Positions 1-6,910 of a stretch of DNA of 64,000 bases are shown here, piece after piece. This DNA is from Shinella zoogloeoides (GTDB lineage Bacteria; Pseudomonadota; Alphaproteobacteria; Rhizobiales; Rhizobiaceae). A program made the translations under genes and the position numbers. Within the stretch, counting starts at the first letter, position 1, and each line of letters begins with the position of its first letter. Where the stretch lies: NCBI RefSeq assembly GCF_033705735.1, contig NZ_CP131131.1, forward strand, positions 1,302,001 to 1,366,000, written 5' to 3'. The notes under the pieces are model-generated. The model had not been told where the DNA came from and searched no databases. It saw only the letters and a list, made by a program, of their open reading frames with translations.

Positions 1-1362
1 CGCCGGACCATAACCGGCGAGCGCCTCGACGGAAAGGAGACGGTCTTTCGTCGGCGGCTTTCCTGCCGCTGCATTCGCCCCTTCATGGCCACCGACGGCG
101 TTGACCGCAACAGGCTCGACCACCTCCACGCCGACATCCTGCGGCTTCTTCTTTGCTGCCTCCTTGCTGCGCGAGGATGCCGCACCCGCTCGCTCTTTGC
201 CCGACCGCCGTGTTCGGCTGTTGGTATCCTTGCCGTCCCTTTCATCGCCATCCTCCGTCGCAAGGCGTTCGATGAGCATGGCCAGGATCGACAGCGTCTG
301 CTCGGCACTCCGTCCCGGACGGATCGCAAGGGCGATATCGTCAAGCGTCAGTCCCGCCGGATCGAAGGCCATGTCGTCCATGACCGCAAAACCTTGCTTC
401 GGGGGGATGCCGGCGCAGATCTGCAGCAGCTCGGCGATCGTTTCGTGATCGATGCCCCCGCATTCGAGCACAAGGTCGGCGGTCTCGGTGACGACGGGTG
501 TCAAAGCGGACACGGTTTCGTCGACCAGCAAGATCGGCGCGGGCTCATCGAGGAGCGTCTGGCGAAACTGCCGGCGGATATCCTTGTCGTTCGTGACCTC
601 GACGGCAATGCCCGATAGCGTCTTCATCTTGCGCCTATTCACAGTGGAATGCTGCTGCCGGTATCGGCCGGACAATGGATTCTCGCGCAACACATCCTCG
701 AGCGCGGCCCGGAACGGCAAAAGCAATCCATCCTCGAGCATCATGCCGACGCACAGCTCGAAGCGCGGCACAGGTGCTTTCAGCAGAACGAGCGGTGCTG
801 AAGGACGCAGCGCTTCGATCAGCGTCTGCATATCCGGCAAGCTGGCGCCGATGGCGCGGGCTACAAGGAGCGCGACAGCCGCATGGACCGGATTCGGCGG
901 CGGCAGGTGCTCACGCAGCAGAGCGGCGACATAGGGGAATGCAATGTTGGGCGCAGCACCCGCGGTGCGGCTGCCTGCTTTCATTCGTCGTGCTCTCCTG
1001 GTCTTACCCGCTTGCTGTTCGTCGGGTGCTCCGATCGTCTGGCATTCGAATGTCACGACCCCATCGGCCGCATCCTCATCCGGCCCGATGAAGATCACAG
1101 GCCCGTCGCCATGTTGCAGCGGAGCACGGCCCATACCGATCATCCGGGCGATAACCCTACGGTCCTGAGCCGGATTGCCGGTCAGGAGATACCGCGCCTG
1201 ATCGGCCACCCTCCAGCTCGTACCGTTCCGTTCCTCGCCGCCGATGAAGGCGGAGGCCAGCAGCCCCGCATCAACGGCCCGCTCATAGAGCGTCAGCACG
1301 GCGCGGCGGCGAAGGCGCTTCAACAGGTAGCGCGTCATGCGGTCTGTCAGCGTCTCCATCAT
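1..1362 (-). CDS. Large protein, N-terminal 454 residues only; possible AAA-type ATPase/protease
   Basis: I translated this frame codon by codon and found no stop from the ATG at 1362 to position 1, so at least 454 codons are present and the gene runs off the left edge. Residues 1-330 are a mixed alpha/beta region without a motif I recognise. Residues 380-425 are a Lys/Arg/Ser/Ala-rich linker. The last visible residues, around LLSVEALAGYGP, resemble the segment that precedes the Walker A region in AAA-family proteins of rhizobial islands. This is from memory and the ATPase core itself is not in the window. The start overlaps the upstream stop (ATGA at 1359-1362), implying translational coupling. 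Confidence 0.7.
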   Translation of the reverse strand, partial: MMETLTDRMTRYLLKRLRRRAVLTLYERAVDAGLLASAFIGGEERNGTSWRVADQARYLLTGNPAQDRRVIARMIGMGRAPLQHGDGPVIFIGPDEDAADGVVTFECQTIGAPDEQQAGKTRRARRMKAGSRTAGAAPNIAFPYVAALLREHLPPPNPVHAAVALLVARAIGASLPDMQTLIEALRPSAPLVLLKAPVPRFELCVGMMLEDGLLLPFRAALEDVLRENPLSGRYRQQHSTVNRRKMKTLSGIAVEVTNDKDIRRQFRQTLLDEPAPILLVDETVSALTPVVTETADLVLECGGIDHETIAELLQICAGIPPKQGFAVMDDMAFDPAGLTLDDIALAIRPGRSAEQTLSILAMLIERLATEDGDERDGKDTNSRTRRSGKERAGAASSRSKEAAKKKPQDVGVEVVEPVAVNAVGGHEGANAAAGKPPTKDRLLSVEALAGYGPA

Positions 1363-1694
1363 ACATCCTCCCCGGACAGAGACCTGCAAAACCGGCGGTT
1401 TCCCGTCAGCCATTCATGCACCACGCGGCAGGTCGGATCGCCCTGGTCACAGAGATCGAGCAACCAGCTCCGCAGCTGCGGCGGCAGGCTGTCGAGACGA
1501 ACACCCTTTCGGCGGGCGAAGTGGACCGATGCCTTGACGACGGATTCGACAAGCGCGGCGTAGTCCTCGGCGGAGACGTCGACAGGTGCGACGGCGGCGA
1601 CCTCGGCTGCACGGTCGGATGTCGCAGGAACCGTCATCACCGGCGGTGATCGGTGGATCGGGAAAGGAAGAATGTTGAAAGTCGGTTGCGTCAT
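1359..1694 (-). CDS. Hypothetical protein, 111 aa, coupled to the downstream large protein
   Basis: The ATG at 1694 has an AGGAGA ribosome site about 8 bases upstream, and the stop overlaps the next gene's ATG, so the two are probably made together. The product is soluble with no signal peptide. It begins with a Pro-rich leader (residues 1-20), followed by an Ala/Val-rich acidic stretch and a helical C-terminal half with two cysteines near residues 82 and 89. No family is recognised. Its position between a nuclease-like gene and a possible AAA protein suggests a small accessory subunit, but this is inference. Confidence 0.65.
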   Translation of the reverse strand: MTQPTFNILPFPIHRSPPVMTVPATSDRAAEVAAVAPVDVSAEDYAALVESVVKASVHFARRKGVRLDSLPPQLRSWLLDLCDQGDPTCRVVHEWLTGNRRFCRSLSGEDV

Positions 1695-1776
1695 GGCAGA
1701 CGTCTCCTATCGCCTGTCCGGGATGCGGCAGGCAGCAAAACAGTTCAGAACGGAATGAAGAGAGTTGCCGGACCGG

Positions 1777-2637
1777 CTACGGACTGGCGGCCCGCGGTGC
1801 GCGTGCAAAGCCGATCGACACGGGAAGCCGTGTCGAGCCGCAGACATCGTCGTCACCGCAATGAAGCGTCGGCCGTTTCTCAGCCTTGCCGCCGGCATGT
1901 CGCCGGCCCGTCAGCGCCATCGACCAGTTCTCCTCGATCCGGTGCTGGAAGAGTTCGCGCAGCTGCGCCATCGCGTTGCCCGCGCCGTTGACCTCAAGAA
2001 GATGGTCGAGATGGGAAAGCGGCCAGACACCGCCATCGATGTCCGCCTTCTGGTTCGAGGCGTTGAGGATCACCACACGGACTTCCTTCGCGCGAAGACG
2101 ACGATGTTCCTTGTAGAGCAGGTCCGGGACAACCAGCGCGGCCGCCAGCATCCTGCTCTTCAGTTCCGCAATGCGCGACAGCTCGTATGAGCCGAGACTT
2201 CGCTTCACGTCGACCAGATGTGCGACCTCGCTCCGCCTGTTCAGGATCAGGAGATCGGGCGTGTAAGTCTTGCGCCCGCCGCTGTCAGCATCAAGGCTGA
2301 GTGAGCGATAGAGCGAAGGATCGTTCATCTCGACCAGTTCGCTTGCGGCCTTCGTGACTGGCAGACGGAGGTTCTGCGTCAGAACGACAAGGTCCGGATT
2401 GCGTCCGGCGACGAGGCCGATGCCGCGCTCCAGCAATCTGCCTTCGGCGGCCGGCACGGCGCGCAGAACGGAGGTCACCTCGGTCATGCCCGCATTGAGA
2501 GCGCAGCCGAGCGTGTCGCGAGAGAGGCCAGACGCGACGATCTCGTCGACGAGGGCTTCGAGGGAAGGCTGCAGGACCGCGAGGTCTGCGGCGTGGGGAT
2601 AGGCGGGCGTTGTTCCGCCGTCGGTGTTCAGGTTCAT
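1777..2637 (-). CDS. Nuclease-like hypothetical protein (PD...DxK signature), 286 aa
   Basis: The start was set at 2637 (MNLNTDGG) because a clean AGGAGAG lies 6 bases upstream; an in-frame ATG 12 codons earlier lacks one. Residues 124-147 read as a strand with Pro127-Asp128, a short turn, then Asp143-x-Lys145 in a hydrophobic strand. This is the arrangement of the PD-(D/E)xK nuclease active site. An upstream acidic residue of the fold is not assigned with confidence. The C-terminal 45 residues are basic and look disordered. It is the first gene of the minus-strand set 2637-1 and has palindromes upstream at 2700-2748. Function is unknown; a restriction-like or defence nuclease is one reading. 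Confidence 0.62.
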   Translation of the reverse strand: MNLNTDGGTTPAYPHAADLAVLQPSLEALVDEIVASGLSRDTLGCALNAGMTEVTSVLRAVPAAEGRLLERGIGLVAGRNPDLVVLTQNLRLPVTKAASELVEMNDPSLYRSLSLDADSGGRKTYTPDLLILNRRSEVAHLVDVKRSLGSYELSRIAELKSRMLAAALVVPDLLYKEHRRLRAKEVRVVILNASNQKADIDGGVWPLSHLDHLLEVNGAGNAMAQLRELFQHRIEENWSMALTGRRHAGGKAEKRPTLHCGDDDVCGSTRLPVSIGFARAPRAASP

Positions 2638-2699
2638 CAAATCTCTCCTGTCGAGGATCAGGATCGCCAGCACAGCAGACGGCGGACACGGGTCCGCGC

Positions 2700-2748
2700 A
2701 TGCGGAAATGATTTCCGCATCGACCGATGCAAACCGACGATCGGTTGC
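2700..2748. promoter_or_regulatory. Two adjacent inverted repeats, candidate operator
   Basis: ATGCGGAAA-TGA-TTTCCGCAT (2700-2720) is a perfect 9-bp inverted repeat with a 3-base centre. GCAAACCGA-CGA-TCGGTTGC (2729-2748) is a near-perfect second one with the same centre length. They lie about 65-110 bp upstream of the start at 2637, where a promoter-proximal repressor would bind. The cognate regulator is not identified. Confidence 0.45.
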
Positions 2749-2884
2749 GATCAGCCGTGAGCGCGCGACGGCGGCGCGGAACGACGGGTTTCGACAGGAG
2801 AACGGAGAGAAGATGCTTCCACGCAGGAAGCGAAGCGGATAAGGGTCGACATGGCCGGTAGCCTTTCACAACAAGGTTTCTGGT

Positions 2885-2925
2885 CAGGCCCTCGTTCGGT
2901 GTTGGTAGCACCGGCGGGGGCCGCT
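2885..2925 (-). ncRNA. Possible small structured RNA element (nested hairpin)
   Basis: CGGTG/CACCG arms (2897-2901 and 2909-2913) close a 7-base loop, and an outer GGCCC/GGGCC pair (2887-2891 with 2918-2922) encloses it. Read on the minus strand, a Pro-like GGTGCTACCAACACC hairpin is followed by GGGCCTGACC. I recall similar text in front of plasmid and phage genes and in C4-type antisense RNAs, but cannot confirm the family. Confidence 0.25.
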
Positions 2926-3071
2926 AAGTATCTGCAGATGTTTCCGTTTCCGCGGACCTTACTGGCATAGCCCGGAGAAACCGTTCCGGCAAGCGATCGG
3001 AACACATCCGGAACAGACTGTGCTCCGGTATGGTTAACGCCGAACGCGTGACCGGCAGACCCCAAACGTAA

Positions 3072-3099
3072 AAAGGCCCCGCACGATCGCGGGGCCTTT
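3072..3099 (-). terminator. Rho-independent terminator after the DUF3102-like gene
   Basis: An 11-bp GC-rich stem (AAAGGCCCCGC / GCGGGGCCTTT, 6-base loop) lies just beyond the minus-strand stop at 3122 and is followed on that strand by a run of Ts. Confidence 0.85.
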
Positions 3100-3121
3100 G
3101 GGTTTGAAGGCAAGGAGGGCA

Positions 3122-4099
3122 TCACGCCGCCTGGCGGCTGTCCTGGTCACAAGCGGCCTCTCCGTCAGCATTGCCAATCTCGTCTACCTCACCAGGCAAC
3201 GGCTCACCGTGGACGGCAAAACGCAGCAGCGGCACGACCTCATTCTGAAGCCAGGGAACGAAGTCGACACGAGCGGGCCAGGACTCGACCCCGCCCATCC
3301 GATAGAGCAGCTTCTGGACTTCACGCCAGCCAGTACCGGCGGGAAGATTGGCCGGCCGCCAATGCTCGGTCTTCACCATCTGAGCCTGGAGCGGCGCGGC
3401 GATGCTGTTGATGAGATCATATGCGTGCCGGCAGTCATGCACGACCTTCTTCTGCAGCGGGCTCTTCCACACAACCCTTCCGACGGCAAACGGCTCCAGC
3501 GCTTTCTCGATCTCCTTGAGCACCCCCGACACCAGCTCGCCGAACTTTACGGCATCCTGGGCGAGCTTCCACTCCGCGACCTTGCGAAGCCCGGCCGCAC
3601 CGCCCGCATTGAGAATCGATGCATCACTCTTCGGCTTCGGCTTCGTGCCGAGCATCTCCCGGACATCCTTGACCTTGATGCGCTCGCCGCCGTCCATCCG
3701 CGCGACGACCGCCTCGATCGCCGCCGGCTCGCCCTTGGCCAGCTCGAACATCACCGTCGGCAGGACCGCATGCTTCAACAGAGTATCGCGATGGGCCCCG
3801 AGCCGCTCGTGGATGGAGATGTAGTTCCAGGCCGAACGGACGGTATAGTCGGAGAAGGTCTTGAGGTATTTTCCAAACCCCTTTTCCGGGACAAGCGCCT
3901 TGATCTCGGCAAAGCAGGCGCCGAGCTCGAAGGCGTGATGCGTGGAATCCCGGTTGAGCGAGACGATCTTTTCTGCCGCGCGCCGAAGCGCGTTGTCTGC
4001 TTCGGGCGTGAGGTCTCCGGCCGCGGCCGGCACCTTCGACGCTGGCTCGCCCTTCACCTTCTTCTGGTTGTTTTCCTTCAGCTTAATGACTTTGTTCAT
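3122..4099 (-). CDS. DUF3102-like hypothetical protein, 325 aa
   Basis: The start is MNKVIK at 4099, which has AGGATC about 6 bases upstream; an earlier in-frame ATG at 4126 does not. Residues 1-25 are Lys-rich. Residues 45-100 (FELGACFAEIKALV ... GKYLKTF ... AWNYISIHERL) resemble the DUF3102 type of helical domain found in plasmid and island proteins. The remainder is helical with a Trp-rich C-terminal part and an acidic tail. There is no signal peptide or membrane span. It is monocistronic, bounded by an AT-rich promoter region upstream and a strong terminator downstream. The role is unknown; DNA-binding or partition-type function is possible but not shown. Confidence 0.7.
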   Translation of the reverse strand: MNKVIKLKENNQKKVKGEPASKVPAAAGDLTPEADNALRRAAEKIVSLNRDSTHHAFELGACFAEIKALVPEKGFGKYLKTFSDYTVRSAWNYISIHERLGAHRDTLLKHAVLPTVMFELAKGEPAAIEAVVARMDGGERIKVKDVREMLGTKPKPKSDASILNAGGAAGLRKVAEWKLAQDAVKFGELVSGVLKEIEKALEPFAVGRVVWKSPLQKKVVHDCRHAYDLINSIAAPLQAQMVKTEHWRPANLPAGTGWREVQKLLYRMGGVESWPARVDFVPWLQNEVVPLLRFAVHGEPLPGEVDEIGNADGEAACDQDSRQAA

Positions 4100-4455
4100 A
4101 CGTGATCCTTTTTGGTTATCCAGCACGTTCGCTGTACCTATATGATCATCTGAACGTTCGAGCTTGTCAAATAAGCCGCAATATCAAGCCATTGATTACA
4201 AATATCTTTTACTGATTTTATTGAGTTTTTCGGAGCGCAAGACAGTCAAAAAGCACATAAACTGCGACAAGTTGACGCAGGAAGAATGGAGGGTCGTTAC
4301 ACTCGCCAAAATACAATCATAGATAGATTTATCAGTTCACCTGAGGTCGCGATCCGGCAATTATTTCTGCATCGGATGTCTTTCCCCGAACCAACACATG
4401 AAGGCTCAAATCTTAACCGCAAACCGCCTGCCGTGATCCTTCAAGGCCTACCTTC
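4100..4455. other. AT-rich divergent intergenic region
   Basis: Markedly lower GC than the surroundings. It must hold the promoters of the divergent DUF3102-like and Fic genes. A 65-codon plus-strand frame (4286-4483) preceded closely by AGGAAGA exists and overlaps the longest Fic reading frame; I regard it as unproven. No repeats beyond short A/T runs were seen. Confidence 0.5.
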
Positions 4456-4498
4456 TTGCGTAGAACTGGTTTTCATGAAATAGTCTCGATAGGGATCG

Positions 4499-4576
4499 TT
4501 TTTCACAAGCAAGAATTATATTTCATGGATTCTGGGCAGCGGAAGCCTTTTTCACAAGACGTAACCGTTTTTCACA
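4499..4576 (+). repeat. Three direct copies of TTTTTCACA at the Fic gene start
   Basis: TTTTTCACA(A) occurs at 4499-4508, 4548-4557 and 4568-4576, one copy before and two copies after the proposed ATG at 4525. Spacings are 49 and 20 bp. They could be a regulator-binding iteron or simply repeated Phe-His/Phe-Ser coding. Confidence 0.4.
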
Positions 4577-6033
4577 GTCGCTGGCTACCGGAGGCCGCAA
4601 CCCCTGTTGGCTATGCAGCGCTGATCGACGTTTATGACCTGAACGTGCCGATGCCCATCACACTCTCGGCGATCGGCCAACGTCATAAAGTCTATCAGGC
4701 GGATGGCTGGAACCTATATACGCCACGCCACCAGCCGGATGCCGACCTTGAGGGGCATCTTGTCTTTGCCCTGCGTTATGAAGGGCTCGATCTCGCTGTC
4801 CTGAAAACGCTGTTCCGTGCCACCGGCCCGGAACCGATCACTGCAATCGTAAAAACCTCCCCGACAGGTGCCTACGCGCGGCGGCTCTGGTTTCTCTATG
4901 AATGGCTGCTCGGCGAGCGACTGAACCTGCCCGATGCGACCCAGGGCAGCTATGCGCTCATCGTCGATCCGACGCGGCAATGGGCCGTCGATGCCACCAC
5001 GTCGCCGCGGCATCGGGTCAAGAACAACCTACCAGGAACGCCGGCCTTCTGTCCGATGGTTTTTCGCACATCCACGCTTGATGTGTTTGTAGCTCGCGGC
5101 TTGGGCGACGAGGCACGGCGGCTTATCGCGGATGTACCGGCGGATTTGCTGGCGCGTACAGCCGCCTTCCTGCTGCTCAAGGATTCCCGCTCGAGCTTCG
5201 AGATCGAAGGCGAGGACCCGCCGCAGGATCGCATCCAGCGCTGGGGACAAGTGATCGGCGAGGCAGGCCGCCGCCCTATCGATCGTGTGGAACTGGAGCG
5301 CCTTCAGCGCATCGTCATTGGGGATGCGCGTTTCGTCCATCTCGGATTGCGCGCCGAGGGCGGCTTCATCGGCGAGCACGACCGCCTGAGCCGCACGCCG
5401 ATCCCTGACCACATCAGCGCGCGGCATGAGGACCTGCCGACGCTGGTTGACGGGCTAACGGCTTTCGACCGTGGTGCAGCGCGGCATCTCGATCCGGTGC
5501 TCGCCGCGGCGGTTCTTGCCTTTGGCTTCGTGTACATCCATCCATTCGAGGACGGCAACGGGCGCCTGCACCGTTATCTCATCCACCATGTCCTGGCGGA
5601 ACGCGGCTTCAACCCACCTGGCTTGGTTTTCCCCGTCTCGGCCGTCATCCTCGACAGGATCGAAGACTATCGCAGGGTTCTGGAGACCTATTCCCGTCGT
5701 CTTCTGCCACATATCCGCTGGCGGCCAACGGACCGAGGGAATGTCGAGGTGGAGAACGAAACCGCGGATTTCTACCGCTATTTCGACGCCACGCCGCATG
5801 CCGAATTCCTGTTCGAATGTGTCGCCCGCACGGTCGACGTCGACCTGCCGGTAGAGACTGCGCTCCTCAGGGCATATGACAGTTTCAAAGCACGGGTCCA
5901 GGCCATGATCGATATGCCGGACAGGTTGCTCGATCTGCTGTTTCGGTTCCTGACCAGAACGACGGCAAACTCTCCAAGCGTGCCCGCGAACGCGAGTTCG
6001 CCGCCCTTACCGACGAAGAAGCCGTTCGCATAG
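4525..6033 (+). CDS. Fic-domain protein (class II, self-inhibited), C-terminus frameshifted
   Basis: The Fic core motif HPFEDGNGRLHR starts at residue 339 (counting from the ATG at 4525) and contains every canonical residue, including the catalytic His. An (S/T)xxxE(G/N) inhibitory helix motif (SFEIEG, residues 224-229) lies N-terminal to it, marking class II self-inhibited Fic enzymes that AMPylate target proteins. The track start at 4456 is possible but has no better ribosome site. The C-terminus looks damaged: after about 5950 the encoded tail is low-complexity, while one frame over the DNA reads QNDGKLSKRAR...EEAVRIEAIYEET to a stop at 6056. That matches the usual family ending. A one-base loss near 5950-5953 explains this. 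Confidence 0.85.
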   Translation: MDSGQRKPFSQDVTVFHSRWLPEAATPVGYAALIDVYDLNVPMPITLSAIGQRHKVYQADGWNLYTPRHQPDADLEGHLVFALRYEGLDLAVLKTLFRATGPEPITAIVKTSPTGAYARRLWFLYEWLLGERLNLPDATQGSYALIVDPTRQWAVDATTSPRHRVKNNLPGTPAFCPMVFRTSTLDVFVARGLGDEARRLIADVPADLLARTAAFLLLKDSRSSFEIEGEDPPQDRIQRWGQVIGEAGRRPIDRVELERLQRIVIGDARFVHLGLRAEGGFIGEHDRLSRTPIPDHISARHEDLPTLVDGLTAFDRGAARHLDPVLAAAVLAFGFVYIHPFEDGNGRLHRYLIHHVLAERGFNPPGLVFPVSAVILDRIEDYRRVLETYSRRLLPHIRWRPTDRGNVEVENETADFYRYFDATPHAEFLFECVARTVDVDLPVETALLRAYDSFKARVQAMIDMPDRLLDLLFRFLTRTTANSPSVPANASSPPLPTKKPFA

Positions 6034-6056
6034 AGGCGATCTACGAGGAGACATGA

Positions 6057-6373
6057 CCGTCCTCTCTTCGGTGTCTTGGAGACGGTGCGGCATGCCCTCC
6101 CTCAGACACGAGAAGGAGACGTAATTCAAGAACTCAGCACCCACATTCCATAGTTGAGTTCTTGATTTTTTAGCTGCGATCATCACAACCATTAAAATGC
6201 TTCTTAAAAATTCAAGAGCTCATATATTTTATTGATTTCATTAATTAAAGAACTCGATTACAACACTCATCTGGAATTGAGAATGAACGCGGAATAGTTG
6301 CATATTTGGAGTTGACAGTTACGGGGCCGGCCGTGTTTCTGAAACAGACAGAAACGACGTGGAGGCCGCGCAT
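6057..6373. other. AT-rich spacer between Fic and the excisionase-like gene
   Basis: No gene seen. It contains the terminator-like hairpin at 6126-6165, further CAAGAGCTC and AAAGAACTC half-sites near 6213 and 6247, and one GACAGAAACG box at 6347-6356 that recurs beside the attachment site. Confidence 0.6.
6126..6170 (+). terminator. Terminator-like 11-bp inverted repeat after the Fic gene
   Basis: TCAAGAACTCA (6126-6136) and TGAGTTCTTGA (6155-6165) are perfect inverted arms, followed directly by TTTTT. It fits a rho-independent terminator for the Fic gene. The same half-site recurs twice within 90 bp, so an operator role is an alternative. Confidence 0.55.
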
Positions 6374-6901
6374 ATGGATGATGAGGAACCCGACGACCTG
6401 GAACTCAGCCGGCGGATGCTGGCCGACCTCGAAGAGCTAAACGCTGACTTCCAAGCCGGTATGAGCCGGCTCCTCACAAAGTTTCATGCAGCCGAGGACG
6501 GTCTCAAGGTCGAGGCGATGGGCATGACTCCGAGAACCTTTGGCGACGATACTCCCCTGAAGCTCAAGGACGCAATCTACCTGCCGATCCTCGGCGGCGA
6601 GGTTCTGCGCAATGGCGCGCGCATCGCCAGCCCCACGTTCAAGGTCAGTTCACTCGACGGGGCAATCAAAGCGGGCCATCTCGAAGGAAAAATCATCCGC
6701 GGCAAGATGACCGTCACCGTGAAGGCGCTGCGTGACTGGCTCGAACGAGGCGCTCCGTCCTCCACCTCGACACCCGAAAGACCGCCGCAGACATCTGCCG
6801 TACGCGAAAACCGCAACCAGGAACGCAAGATCGCGTCGAAAGAGAACGCGATTTCCATGCTCGACGACCTGCTCGGCAAAGCCCGCGAGAAGAAGAAATA
6901 G
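6374..6901 (+). CDS. Excisionase-like small DNA-binding protein
   Basis: The start is MDDEE at 6374, with GGAGG 9 bases upstream; a GTG 5 codons earlier overlaps that site. Residues 1-45 are acidic and helical. Around residues 85-120 (SLDGAIKAGHLEGKII..KMTVTVKALRDWLE) there is a helix-turn plus wing pattern of the kind seen in excisionase/MerR-like DNA readers, where a lookup helix is followed by a short hairpin and WL. The C-terminus is Lys/Arg-rich. The gene lies 9 bp ahead of the integrase, so the two are surely cotranscribed, and a role in choosing excision or in integrase control is the natural guess. The family is not named with certainty. Confidence 0.6.
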   Translation: MDDEEPDDLELSRRMLADLEELNADFQAGMSRLLTKFHAAEDGLKVEAMGMTPRTFGDDTPLKLKDAIYLPILGGEVLRNGARIASPTFKVSSLDGAIKAGHLEGKIIRGKMTVTVKALRDWLERGAPSSTSTPERPPQTSAVRENRNQERKIASKENAISMLDDLLGKAREKKK

Positions 6902-6910
6902 GGGGACGAT

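Larger units (their letters stand above)
2638..3071. other. Intergenic region upstream of the nuclease-like gene
   Basis: No convincing gene of normal size. It holds two palindromes (2700-2748) and a foldable hairpin (2885-2925). A 33-codon minus-strand frame starting ATGTCGACC near 2849 has a weak AAAGG upstream and could be a leader peptide, but I cannot support it as a gene. Confidence 0.5.

Noticed and set aside
85..1563. Overlapping plus-strand frames over the left edge
   Set aside because: The minus strand has an uninterrupted 454-codon frame coupled to the upstream gene by ATGA. The plus-strand frames share its register and look like shadows.
2751..3125. 124-codon minus-strand frame spanning the island terminator
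   Set aside because: It starts upstream of a strong terminator hairpin and overlaps the palindromes; no family character.
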